DNA from: Chamaecyparis obtusa
Lineage: Eukaryota > Streptophyta > Pinopsida > Cupressales > Cupressaceae
DNA: 64,000 bases
Direction: 5' to 3'
NCBI GenBank assembly: GCA_027943335.1
Contig: BSBK01004089.1
Span: forward strand, 360,001 to 424,000
This document shows positions 32,725 to 44,628 of this stretch, in pieces; position 1 is the stretch's first letter; every line of letters starts with the position of its first letter. A program made the position numbers and the translations under genes. The notes under the pieces were generated by a model. It had not been told where the DNA came from, searched no databases, and saw only the letters and a list, made by a program, of their open reading frames with translations.

Positions 32725-32736
32725 TGGTATCAAAGC
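32725..32736 (+). other. Primer binding site of element E
   Basis: TGGTATCAAAGC, two bases after the LTR, one base from the canonical initiator-Met PBS. Confidence 0.9.
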
Positions 32737-32782
32737 TAAGTTGCTTATCATTAGTGTTGACAGATATCAAGTTTAAAGGGGC

Positions 32783-35700
32783 TTGAAGAAAATGATCAGG
32801 ATGTATAAGAAGGAGGTACCGAAGCTAAACAAAGAAAATTTCCCTACATGGAAAAGCTTGATGAAGCTACATCTGGCTGGTATTGGTGACTCTGCAAAGT
32901 ATTACATTGAAAATAGCTATGTCTCACCTATTGCACCTTTGATTTCCAAAGAAATGAGAGCTAAGCATGAACACAAACAGGTAATGCTAGAAATTGCATC
33001 TGCCCTAAGCTATCCATAATTTGAGGACATTAAGGACTACACAACTGCAAAGGATATGTCAGATACTCTTGCAAGGATCTATGGTGGTGACTTGAATGTG
33101 CTGAAAGAAAAGGCTGAGAGTCTTAGAGGTAAGTTTGATGAAATGAGAATGCAAGAAGGTGAAAACATTGCACAATATTGTAGTAGAATAAAAGAAGTTG
33201 TGAATGCTATTAGAGGAGCTGATGGGACTATTGATGATCAAACTATAATTGGGAAAGTATTAAGAACCCTGCGTCCTATATATGCTATTAAGATCTCTGC
33301 TATTCAGGAATCTAGATGTAACTCTACAAATGTGCTTACTTTGGAAAGTTTGGTTGGTAAGCTAACTACTTTTCAACTCTCTAATTATGATAATTTCACT
33401 GTTGGAACCATTGGAAATGTTGAATCTACTTTTAAGTCACAGCTAGTTCTGAAAAAGCTTAAGAAAGAAAAAGAAAGATGCATCAGTGAAAGTGAAAGTG
33501 AAAGTGATAGTGAAAGTGACAATGACACTTTTGATGAAGACCTAGAAGATCTAGAAGCTCTTATGGCTAGAAGACTGAAAAGGGGAAAAGGAAAGTATAA
33601 AGGTAAAGTCCCTATTATATGTTTTGCATGTAATAAAGTTGGTCATATAGCTGCTAGATGTCCTGACAGGAAGGATAAAGATGATGAAAGGAAAAGCAAA
33701 CACAAAGATAGAAAAGATGACAGAAGCTACCGATGGAATAGAGACTAGAAGGGAAAAGGTAAGAAATCTTGTTACATTGCTGAAAAAGAGACTGACACTG
33801 ATAGTGATGATTTTGAAATTGAGGTAGTTTATGTGGCAATGAAACATGAATCTGATGAGGATGAGAAAACTACATTGGTATCCTATGTGAACAAGAATGA
33901 TAAATGGATTATTGATAGTGGTTCACATCACATGACTGGTGACAAAAATAAGTTTGAGACTTTACATCATTACAGAGGTAAAAGTGTAAAATTTGGTAAT
34001 GATGCACCATGTCCTGTTAGAGGAAAAGGTTTGATTAAACTAACTGATAAGATATCTTGTGAAAATGCATATTGGGTTGAAGGTCTTAATTACAATTTGC
34101 TAAGTGTTTCTCAGCTTAACAAAACTGGTTACCAAGTGGAATTTCATCACAAGCAAGCTAAAATATTTAATGCTGCTGGAGAACTGATTGGAAGTGGAGA
34201 TCAGACTAGAGGTAATTTGTTCTATCTTAACCTATCTGAAGAAACATGTTTGATTGCACAACTTGATGATATTTGGTTATGGCATAAAAGGTTGTGTCAT
34301 GTTAACTTTGACAATCTGGTAGAGATAAGTAAGAAGAAAAAGGTAAGAGGTCTACCTAGATTGAAGAAACCTGGGAATGTGATGTGCAAGGAATGCCAGT
34401 TAGGAAAAATGACAAAGTCAAGTTTCAAGAGAAAATCCTTTACTCCTGAAAACATTTTAGATTTGGTTCATACTAACCTTTGTGGACCTACGGGTGTACA
34501 AAATTACTATGGTGCTAGATACTTTATCTTATTTGTTGATGATCATACTAGGATGATGCATTTGATGTTTCTAAAAGAAAAATCTAAAGCTTTTCAATAT
34601 TTTAAGTGGTATTTGGCTAAGGTTGAAAAGGAGACAGGTAGGAACCTAAAATGTCTTAGATCTGACTGAGGTGGAGAATTTAGATCAAATGAATTTAATC
34701 TATTTTGCAATTATAGAAGAATTAAAAGATAGATGTCTGCACCTAGAACACCTCCACAGAATGGTATAGCAGAAAGGAGAAACAAATCTATCTTGGATTG
34801 TGCAAGGACATTGATGATTGAAAAGAATGTGGCACAGAAATATTTGAAAGAAGCTATAAACATTATTGTCTACACTCTTAACCAGGTACAGATCAAGAAA
34901 GGTACAAATTTGACACCTTATGAATTATGGCATGGACATGCACCGAGTGTTAAATACTTTAGAATCTTTGGAAGTAAGTGCTATATATTAAAAGACACTA
35001 GGAATGGAAATTTTGATACTAAGAGTGATGAAGGCATATTCCTAGGGTACACCACAAAAAGTAAAGCTTATAAGTGTTTGACCTCTAACACTAACAAAAT
35101 TGTGGAAAGTGTGAATATCAAAATTGATGAGTATGTAGAAAGAAATGAAGCTAATAGTAAAAGAGAACCAGAAGATTATAGATCTTTTGTGTACATTGAA
35201 GAAGAAGAAGAAGCAAGTAACAAACTTGCACCTGATGTCGAATCTCGGGTAAGCAATGTCGAGTGATAGACAGAAGCTGTTGAGCGTTAGGAAAATATTG
35301 TCGAGAGAAAACAAGAACATGCCGAGCTACAAGAAAATGTTGTTGAGTATCAAGAAGAGGTTGCTGAGCATTCTGAAGTGGAATCTAACAATCTTGTTGA
35401 GGAACATGATGAAATAGAGGAGAGAACAGCTGAACCTATTTTGGTAAAATACATGAGAAGACATCATAAGCCTAAATAGATAATTGGAGACAAAGATATT
35501 GAAATCTAGACCAGAAGTAAGACTAAGGATCCAACATGTCTATTATGTGAATTTGAACCAGAGACAACTAGAGAAGCATTGGAGAATGAAGATTGGATAC
35601 AAGCAATGAATGAAGAAATTGACCAGATTGAGAAGAATGATACTTGGACTTTGGTGCCGAGACTTGAAAACAAGAATGTTATAGGAACAAAGTGGGTATT

Positions 35701-37093
35701 TTGGAATAAGATGAATGCAAATGATGAAATCACTAGGAACAAAGCTAGGCTAGTATGCAAAGGCTACGCACAAGAAAAAGGAATAGATTATGGGGAGACA
35801 TTTGCCCCTATAGCTAGATTGGAAGGAGTAAGAACTCTTCTTGCATATGCTACTTATAAAGATTTCAAGGTATATCAAATGGATGTCAAGTCTGCATTTT
35901 TGAATGGTATACTAGAAGAAGAAGTTTACATAGAAAAACCATAAGGTTTTATTGATCCAAACAGAAGACACATGGTGTGCAAACTGAACAAAGCATTATA
36001 TGGATTGAAGCAAGCACCTAGAGCATGGTATGAGAGGTTGCACAACTACTTGATACAGATTGGATTTTCAAGAACAAATGACACAAGAAATCTGTACATG
36101 AAGGATGAAGAAGTAAAGGTATCCTGTTGGCAAAAAATTTTGTTGATGACATTATTTTTGGTGGACAAGATGCATTATGTAAAAGTTTCTCAAATGAAAT
36201 GCAAACTAAATTTGAAATGAGTATGTTTGGTGAGATCAAATTCTTTGTTGGTTTACAAGTATATCAGAGGAAGAATGGAATTTTCATTACACAGTTTAAG
36301 TATGTTAATGAAATACTAAAAACTTGTGGGATGGAAGATGCTAAAGTAGTAGGAACTCCTATGGTTATTGGACAAAAGTTATCTAAGAATGATGATGCTG
36401 CAGAAGTGAATCAAACTCTGTACAGATCTATGATTGGAAAATTGCAGTATGTTCTACACCAACATACTAGATATTGCATTAGTTATTGGGATTGTGGCAA
36501 GATTCTCTGCCAATCCTAAGGAAACACATATGATGGCTATGAAAAGAATTATGAGATACTTGAAAGGAACTGCTGACTATGGTCTATATTATAAGAATGA
36601 TGACAAATTTGAACTCTAAGTTTATACAAATGTTGATTGGGCAGGAAATGTAGATGACAGAAAGAGTACAAGTGGTGGAGCTTTCTTTCTTGGATAGAGA
36701 TTAGTCTCCTAGACAAGCAAGAAAAAAAATTGCATTTCCCAATTTACTGTCGAGGCCGAGTATGTTGTTGCTGCAATGAACTGTTCAAACTTGGTATGGA
36801 TAAAACAATTGTTGATAGGCATGAAAGAAGAAATCACTAAACCTATTGTTATTTCCTGTGACAACACAAGTGCTATCAATATTTCTAAGAAACCAGTGAT
36901 GCACACTAAGACCAAACATATTGCAATCAGGTATCACTACTTGAGAGAATTAGTACAAGACAAAGAAGTCCAAATGGAATATGTGAATATAAAAGAACAA
37001 CTAGCAGACATATTCACTAAAGCTTTACCCAGAGAAGATCATGAGTATTTGAGAAGTCAATTAGGGGTTCTTCCCCTAACTGAGGCTGCCTAG
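32783..37093 (+). pseudogene. gag-pol: Copia gag-pol of element E, decayed
   Basis: One frame from ATG 32,783 to TAG after 37,090, except 36,127-~36,480, which is shifted and then restored by a second shift. Gag runs to about 33.75 kb with one knuckle CFACNKVGHIAARC (33,620-33,661) after an acidic Ser/Glu run. Protease has DSGSHHMTG (~33,913). Integrase has the HHCC region (WHKRLCH...CKECQLGK); its first catalytic Asp is Asn (VHTNLCGP, ~34,470), the second follows RSD (~34,665) and the Glu is in NGIAERRNKSI. RT is at 35.58-36.5 kb with FVDDI. RNase H is at 36.62-37.09 kb. A Glu-rich spacer at 35.26-35.45 kb repeats VER/VEY-like phrases. More than ten in-frame stops, mostly TAG, all fit CAG, CAA, CGA or TGG codons changed by one transition. 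Inactive. Confidence 0.92.
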
Positions 37094-37560
37094 ACAAGCT
37101 AGGAGCACTACATCAAATGTGCTACAGTAGAACATTTGACAAATTGATGCAAAAGATTGTCACACTTTAGGGTTGGCCTAGAGTTGTGAAGAGTAGCAAA
37201 GACAAGGAATCAGTCATAAGCAAGATGATAGAGGGAGAAACACAGAGCTACACAGATATTATCTACATCTGATGGATGTAAGTTTTAGTTGTTGCTTTGG
37301 CATTTTTGTCAAAGAGGGAGAATGTACTGATATGATAACACATGATACTAAAAGAAAAGAGGATGATGAACTGAAATGAAGAATCAAGATAGAGGGAGAT
37401 CTGAATACTTTTGACGGTCACAGGAGTGAGGCTTACAGGATTCTGAATCAAAATGAAGCTAAGGATATTATAAACAATTTTCTGATGGACAGATAAGATT
37501 TTGGATTGGTTGGTAATTTATGTTATTCGGGTGATATAATATGGTATTTCCATCAATGCC

Positions 37561-37572
37561 AAAGAGGGAGAT
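37561..37572 (+). other. Polypurine tract of element E
   Basis: AAAGAGGGAGAT directly before the TGTTGG start of the 3' LTR. Confidence 0.9.
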
Positions 37573-39066
37573 TGTTGGAAACTGAATTAAAACAATTATT
37601 GTATTTTCATTGATGTCAAACCTTAATTGGTAAGACTGTTGCTACTTAGGAAAGTACTATATCTATTTGATTGTTGCTAAGGGTCTAAGCAAGGTTGGTA
37701 ACAATAGCTCCTAGGGAAAGGTTGAGTTATCTTGATACTACAAAGTGTACTTGACTATGTTGCACTATGATGAGATAATGTATTGTTTATCTTAGTAAGA
37801 CTAAAGATTAAACTGGTAGGCTTAACCGAGCAAAGAATGGAAAAATCATGTTTAAGCTGAGTGATGTTAGTGTCGACCGAGTTAGTATATGCTGAGCAAA
37901 ATTCTATTGTTGATCGACCATCAGTAAATTGCTGAGGAAGACAGTGCAAGCTGAGGAGACAGTTTTAGTAATGACCGAGCATTCTACATGGAGACCGAGT
38001 GAACAATCACAGTATTGATCGAGCTTCAACAATTTTATATTTGAAGAGAATTTAATTTTGGAGCCGACATTGTTGAATTCTTGGATTATGTAAAATGTGT
38101 TGACTTTATTTATTGATTGTTTGGAAGCATTAAATGCATTGTAAAATGATTTATTGTAAATCTTTAAGAGATTTGAGATGATTCTAGAAAAGGAGCTGAA
38201 GAACATAAAGTGGGTAGATTCAATGAATCTAACCTAACCCTAAGATCTATGAATGAGATTGAGCAGCAAAAGATGAGTTAACCTAATTGAGGAAAATATA
38301 AGGGAACCTGAACATTGTGATAGGTATGCACATGGTGAACAAAGAATGTTGGAAGAGAAAAGTTTTATTGACTGAATAAGAAAAAAAGTTGAAGGAGAAT
38401 GGTGGTGATTGCTTGAAGAAAAGTTCCAAGTAGATCAGAGATGGAAATGGAAAAGTTTCAAAGTCAGTAAACCAGCATTAGTCTACTGAATCAGATCTGA
38501 TATTTGCAAAGTGAGTTGTATATTTTTTAGATAATACTGTTGCTACTTTCTAACCATTGTAACAGTAAAAATCCTTTTAATAGAGGTTGAACTAACAGTC
38601 ATATGTTAAATCCTTTCAACAAGGTTGCATTTTAATGGAGTGTATGTAAGTCCTATGACTAGGCTCACTTTTAACAGGGTGATTGAAATCCTTTAACCGG
38701 GTCACATATGATAGTGTGTATTGTAACCTTCGACAGGGTTGGCTTTTTACCGAGCTCACTTCAGAAGAGTGAAAATAATAGTAGCATGTTACAAAGTGGT
38801 TTTTCCCAAATTGGGTTTCCACTATAAAACCTGATGTTTATACTTTTGTGAATGTTTAGATCTAAACATTGCTATGTTTTATAGGTTAAGTTACAGCTAG
38901 GTAGTGGACTACATTGTTAGATGTTTCTATTATTGAATCAGTGATGACCGAGTTTGTTTTGGTTTTGGATCTGATTTAAGGATAAGTTTATGAGATTGTT
39001 TTATACATCAAGACCTGAGAACAACTGATTCACCCCCCCTCTTTGTTGTTCTAAATCATATTAACA
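37573..39066 (+). repeat. 3' LTR of element E
   Basis: 1,494 bp, same length as the 5' LTR, with substitutions only (most are transitions). Confidence 0.92.
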
Positions 39067-41043
39067 CCAACTACCTTTAGATTACCAAATAATTGAAAGA
39101 GTGATTAGAGAAAGTAGATAACCAACTTCTGTAGCTACACTTAATTGATTGGAAACAAAATTCAGATACAAAAGTCTCTATTATCAGATACTATTATTAA
39201 ACCTTATAATAGTACTTATCTGATGATTATCAAAACTTATTGCTAGGTCTTTTTTGGTACTAAGTTCTCTTTTTAGTGTGTGGCTTGGAAACATGTGTTA
39301 TCTTTTTAAATCTAAAAATTATTCATCTCTCTTTTTCGTGCTTTAAAAATAAACTTTGCATGCAAAAACATCACATTTCACATCTCATTTTTGGTGCTTA
39401 AAATTGACATGGTGGTTTAAATAATTGAACAAGGAAAATAAATGTTGAGATTGGTGCACTTCAAATTGAACAAAACAAATCTCATTTGGTTTGGGCATAA
39501 AAATTAAACTCATGTACCTATATGGACGATAGCTTAGTTCTTATTTGGCTATTAGTGCTTAATACGATTAACTTGGTGTTTTGGGTTCTTGGTGCACTTG
39601 TACAATCTATTTAGATTAGCAACCATTTTTTATTTTAGAGAGGCCTATGTGGAGGGTTCTCTTAACCCATTATAGAGGATGAACTCAAACTGGGAAATCC
39701 TTCTGGTTGATATATAAATAAGACTCTAAAAAAACTCTTGTCTTATCTCCTCAAGCTTCAGTGAGGTGTTTTGATGATAGTTTGGACCATGTGAAGTATC
39801 CCTAGGCATCCAACATGGTAAAATAGGCTCTTAAATGAGTCACATGCATACAAACCACTTGGGGATACTCCACAAAACTTACTATAGCCTGTTAATTAAA
39901 GGCCACCTGGTTTACCTCCAAACATTTTTCTTATTATAGTGCAAGGGGAGGTTGAAAAATAATCTCCCACCAATATTCGCATCATATATATCTCAGGGAT
40001 ATTGTGTTGTGAAAGAGACCTTCATTAACATAGAAACAACACTCAAAAAAGGTGATAGCACAAGAACCTTCAAAGAATTTTTAGCTATAGTTGTGAGGCA
40101 CTTATGATGTGTTAGCTGATGGACACCCAAGCAATGGGCCTATAATATTTTAGGTGAAGCCAAATTTGACCTTAGATTAAATTCCTTGTATACTGCTTCC
40201 ATTATGATTGACTTCATGAAAACTTGCAGCTTGAAAAAGTTGTTGAACATACACATATTATTTCTTTTTGAGTCAGTCTTGTAGCTACACACTAATTTTT
40301 GAGTTTGTTGAGTTTGGTCCTACAACATTTGTTCTACAATATTTATTCTACAACAATATTGGTCCTACAATAATTGGTCCTACAATATTTTTCCTACAAC
40401 AAGATTGGTCCTACAAAATTTATCCTACAAGGATTTTTCCTACAAAAATTGGTCCACCAAACATCCTACAAACATTTCATCCTAGTTCCTTTTGATCAAC
40501 ATACTTAGATAGACATCTTGTATTTTTGCATCTAGTCATCATATTAGTCTCCAAAATCTAAAAGATCTCAAAATCATAGCTTACATTTCTTAGGGTTAAG
40601 GTATTACACTTCCTAAATTCATTTTTTTACATTAGGAGGGTGAATTTTTATAGGAAATTCCTACAGTGGTCTTGTATTTTACCTTAACATCATCAACACT
40701 ATCATTATCTACTGGCATCAGGACAAGCACCTTGTCATTTTGGTTAATATTTATCGTAGACATACACTATTACTAGAATTTATCACTTTTGTCCTATCTT
40801 TTGGTGTCAAGATAGTCCTCATTATCATTTGGGTATTTTATTAGAGGGTTTACCTTATAATTTTCTAGAATCTCTCTTAGGGTAAGGTACATACACCTTA
40901 GATGTCATATTTGATTCTTAGTTTGCATTATTATCCCATATAAAAAAATCCAAAAAAATATAGAATTTAATTTCCTTAGTTGTCTCACATTCATCATAGG
41001 CTTGCATATGTTGAACACTCAATCCAAGAAGAGTAAGGACATA
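39067..41043 (+). mobile_element. Tat copy L, rest of leader
   Basis: Noncoding; collinear with 44,945-46,933 in copy R. It includes the TTGGTCCTACAA minisatellite. Long untranslated leaders are usual in Tat/Ogre elements. No accessory ORF is visible on the plus strand. Confidence 0.65.
40313..40480 (+). repeat. Minisatellite, 14-17-bp unit TTGGTCCTACAA
   Basis: About 11 variable units (TTGGTCCTACAACAT, TTATTCTACAACAA, TTTTTCCTACAA and so on). The homologous array in copy R is at 46,188-46,370. Confidence 0.8.
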
Positions 41044-42295
41044 ATGGAGTACAATCAAATCCCCCACCATAATCCCCATCAGGAAATTAAATTTGCAACA
41101 AGAACCTTGGCACTAGAATAAAACAACCCTGAGACATTTTTGTGCCATGAGAAAACACCAGATGATACTTTTCAAGTGCATGAACTCTCCCCTAATTAAA
41201 TCAGAGCTAAATGCACAAAAGAAGAGTTTAATGAAGCCATAGATGAAGAGAAATTAAAAGAATCTCTAGAATCCATGTTGGAATCTGACCAAAAAAAATA
41301 CTTCCATATGCTTTCACAAAAAGGTGCTAAATTACCAGTTGGGTTCGATACATCTACCATAGTGGAAGACACACATATACCACTAGATTGAGTAGCCTCA
41401 ATGGCACCCCTACCACTTAGTTCATTCCTCCCATCCACTTGTTCCATGTAAAGTGCTTCCCAGGTCACCACGCCTTCCAGTACCTTATGGGTCCAGTACA
41501 CTAATCCCTTATTTTCTAGTTTTCCATTTGCATCTACTACACTCACTACCAAAACAACATAATTGATATTGTCCTTGACTCATCCAACAAGAACTTCACA
41601 AACATTGGCAGTGAGTTCCTCCAACATAATTCCCTAACCAAAGTAGGGGTTACCCCTACTAGGAAAACCTCAACCAAATCCTCCTAGTGTTTCCCCACCA
41701 GGTGTCCCTTCCAATTCAAGACAACCCCAAATTAGTCAAGGGACACCTCCAACTAATCCAGATTACTCAATAATGTTTTCTATTTTTATCCAAAAAATGA
41801 TGGCAAGTGGGCCTAACACTTCCCATCTTACAATAGTACCTCAACATAATCCATCACCCCATCATATACCAGTACCTCAGCATAATCCAACACCCCAGCA
41901 TATACCAGTACCTCAACATAATCTAGTGCCCCACCATATACCAATACCTCAGTATAACCTGGCACCCTAGCATATACCAGTACCTTAACATAATATGGCA
42001 CCCCAACATATACTAGCACCTCAGAAAAACACATCATTTTAGTACATTCCAAATCCACATCTCAGAATGTCCAGGTACCTAAGCATAATCCAGCATCTCA
42101 GCACATCCCATTACCTCAATATACCTCAACATCTCAATATATTCTGCCACCATAGAATATCTACAAGTGGAGCCCCTTTTATTGACCCTAATGCACTTCT
42201 TTCTACACCAACAACCACTGATCTCCTTGCTCAATAGTTACAATAACTTTAGTAGGAATTCATAGATCTACAAATAGATTCTTCTAAAACATACT
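41044..42295 (+). pseudogene. gag: Tat copy L gag, N-terminal part only
   Basis: ATG at 41,044 (MEYNQIPHHNPHQEIKFATRTLALE) with in-frame stops soon after. Then come an acidic helical stretch (EEFNEAIDEEKLKESLESML), a Ser/Thr/Pro-rich section (QPNPPSVSPPGVPSNSRQP, ~41.68 kb) and a repeat zone with units PQHIPVPQHNP from about 41,840 to 42,030. Similarity to copy R is lost at about 42,295, before the conserved gag domain that copy R has at 54.1 kb, so this copy is truncated. The product would be the N-terminal region of a Ty3/gypsy Gag. Confidence 0.65.
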
Positions 42296-42974
42296 GTTGA
42301 ATGAAGAACATACTTTGAAACCAGGATGAAGAATAGGATCAATCTGCATGAGTGCCCCCAATGACACTACTCAAACAATGAGTAGATGGAAACAAAGGTA
42401 GAACATCTATCAATCAAAGATAATGAAGATAATAATCTGCATAGGTGCCCCCAAATGATGAGAATTTGGAAAACAAAAGCAAAACATCTATCATTCAAGG
42501 ATGTAGATGACACATGAATCTATACATGAGTGACCCCAATGACACTACTCAATCATGCAAGAACAAATTTTTAGTTGATAATACAGGTGTCAACTGCCTA
42601 TACAATTGATCAACTATCAAACCAATGAATCATTAGCACAAAGAGTAGACACCTGCCATAATGCTAAAAAAAGGAGAGGTATGACAGGTCCACTGAAATG
42701 GTGCATCACTAAGAATAAGATGAAGGCAAGAAACATGTGAAAAGAGCATGATCTTGGTCTGTCTATGATGGATTGGTAGAATTTGTACCAACCTTTATCA
42801 CCATTACTATTTGATGCAAGCTTCTATTTTTGAGTTGAAGCAGAATCTTTGGTTTTTATTTGAAATAGTAATATAGCATCAGATTTGTAGAGGCTGAAAA
42901 TTTTAATCTTTATATGCTCTAAGTTTCTTCAATACCTGCAAAATAAATTTTATTCTCATTTCTAGCAACCATGA
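42296..42974. other. Unassigned stretch with three ~90-bp imperfect repeats
   Basis: Repeats start near 42,340, 42,430 and 42,515, each with AATCTGCATGAGTGCCCCCAA-like starts and ACATCTATCA-TTCAA in the first two. No ORF. It may be internal sequence of the small copia-like element whose PBS and LTR follow on the right. Confidence 0.4.
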
Positions 42975-43341
42975 GCTTTAATACCATGTAAATTTTTTTG
43001 CACTGGTAGCATGTAAATTTTTAGATAACCTACAAACATTGGATTTAGCTATAAAAAAAAAAACTTGTAGATGCATAAAGAAAAAATTCAGAACAAGAAT
43101 GAGATGAAAGAAGAATTTCTCATTAATTACAAATGAATTTATAGTATATAAACTTCCTCAAAGAAAAAAGCAAAGGAAAAACAAGAATAAAATTTAAAAT
43201 ATAGATATATTCCTTAGTTAGCTTAAAAACTAAGCAACAACACCTTTATCCATAAATCAAGGATAAAACAAGATGTTAAACAAACTATCCTTGAAAGTAG
43301 GGATAAAAAAATAAAGCTTGCTAATTTTATTTGCAGTAACA
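42975..43341 (-). repeat. Possible copia-like 5' LTR with PBS, minus orientation
   Basis: The minus strand at 42,975-42,986 reads TGGTATTAAAGC, a copia-type PBS, directly next to a TG...CA segment (42,987-43,341, 355 bp: TGTTACTGC...TTTACA). TATATACTATAAATTC near 43,140-43,155 could be its promoter. There is no second LTR in the window, so the call rests on the PBS and terminal bases. Confidence 0.4.
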
Positions 43342-43934
43342 TGCTTTAGGATGGTGAGGTAGATTCTCTCATTCACCTAATTCTCATATGGAATGTACAT
43401 AGTGATAGAGATGTTCATATATTGGTGGAAGGTATTGCGCTAAGTGGCAATAAAGATTATCTTAGGATTAAGGAGGCTCGAGCTCAAAGAGGCATGCTAG
43501 TCTCAGTGTAGGAAAACCAAAAAAGTGTTATGGTTTTTTGTCTGGTAGTACCAAAATGAGGAGGCTTGAAGCTGGGGGTGTTGGCCCTTCATCCTAGGCT
43601 TAGTAAATGGTGCGGTTGATTGTTCAAAACCATTTTTTGTTTTCTTTTTGGAGGTCTTTTTCATGGTTGGAAATTAGGCTTCAAAAATATTGGCAAGTAT
43701 GAATTTTGTAAATGTAATTGTTTATTTTCACTTTGAGGTGCCCGAGGCGGTGTTTTGTCTATAATTGGATTCTATGTGTGGGATGATGTTTGTACCTTCA
43801 ACGGTTTGGGGTTGGGTTTGGTTAGCTCTTTTATTTTTGGGTTTTCAATTAATTATGTTTTTTAATGCTACATATATACTTTTGTAATTTCTAAAAATTT
43901 AATAAAATACTACTATTTAATTTGATAAAAAAAA
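43342..43934 (+). mobile_element. Possible 3' end of a LINE
   Basis: A GC-richer segment ends in TTTTGTAATTTCT...AATAAAATACTAC...GATAAAAAAAA at 43,934, the kind of tail seen on plant L1-type LINEs. There is no recognisable RT or RNase H and the 5' boundary is not defined. It could also be a processed transcript end. Confidence 0.3.
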
Positions 43935-44628
43935 TTCCATGTAGTTTCATCTTTAAGTACTTGAATGTGGGTTGGGGGCCTATCTCGATAGAAAAGAGCT
44001 TCATGTGGTAAAGCATAAGGTCATGAGGTCTAGTCATCCTTATCCCATGTGGTACCATAGGACGTGTCATACCAACATCACCAGTCATGTTTTAAAGCTT
44101 ACCCAACACACTAAATTTTATAGGGGTGTTATACTGGATTCTTGCAATTGTAAAAAAAGTAGTTGAATGAGAATGCATGGGTTTTAAAAAAATGTTAAAA
44201 TCTATCTTTATTTATATCATTTGTTTTGAATTAAATTTTAGTTAGATAACATGATAGTTTGGTAGTATTATATAGATATTAAATATTATCTTTTAAATTG
44301 TCTTACCAATCAACATGATTTACAACAAGGATGGGAGAATTTATGTTTTTCTTTGCTTGAAATGAATAATTTAATTATATTTAATACCATATATATGTTT
44401 ATTATATCCAACATAAAATTATATTGATCTACTTTCACTTCATGATATCTCTTCCTTTGACTTAAATTTAAATTTTGGGAAATTAGTTTGAACATAGATT
44501 CTTGCAAACATAACCATATGACATTGGAATATTAGATGAAGAAATAAGTTAAATTAACATTAAATTGAAATAAATAACATCACTTCCCTTCCATACCTAA
44601 CCAATGGGTTCTAATTTGGTCCACTTGA
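43935..44628. other. Unassigned spacer before Tat copy R
   Basis: No convincing ORF, LTR end or repeat. Similarity to the Tat leader starts at about 44,629. Confidence 0.45.

Larger units (their letters stand above)
31229..39066 (+). mobile_element. Element E: full-length copia retrotransposon (SIRE/Tork group)
   Basis: Two 1,494-bp LTRs (31,229-32,722; 37,573-39,066) with PBS and PPT in place. Gag-protease-integrase-RT-RNase H lie on the plus strand, in the copia order. It interrupts the Tat copy L leader; the intact equivalent site is at about 44,945 (GGTCTAGCTACC). Flanks CCAGT (31,224-31,228) and CCAAC (39,067-39,071) look like a mutated 5-bp duplication of the original CTAGC/CCAGC. My hand alignment of the LTRs gives about 81 differences in 1,494 bp, so it is an old insertion. 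Confidence 0.92.

Noticed and set aside
33471..33540. Separate acidic protein or microsatellite
   Set aside because: The Ser/Glu run is a normal low-complexity part of element E Gag before its zinc knuckle.
41196..42058. Minus-strand ORFs with VLVYAGV-type repeats
   Set aside because: Antisense of the proline-rich Tat gag repeats; the plus-strand frame has the homologue in copy R.
43980..44070. SINE or tRNA-like segment
   Set aside because: AGCATAAGGTCATGAGGTC looks tRNA-like at first, but no B box follows at a suitable distance.
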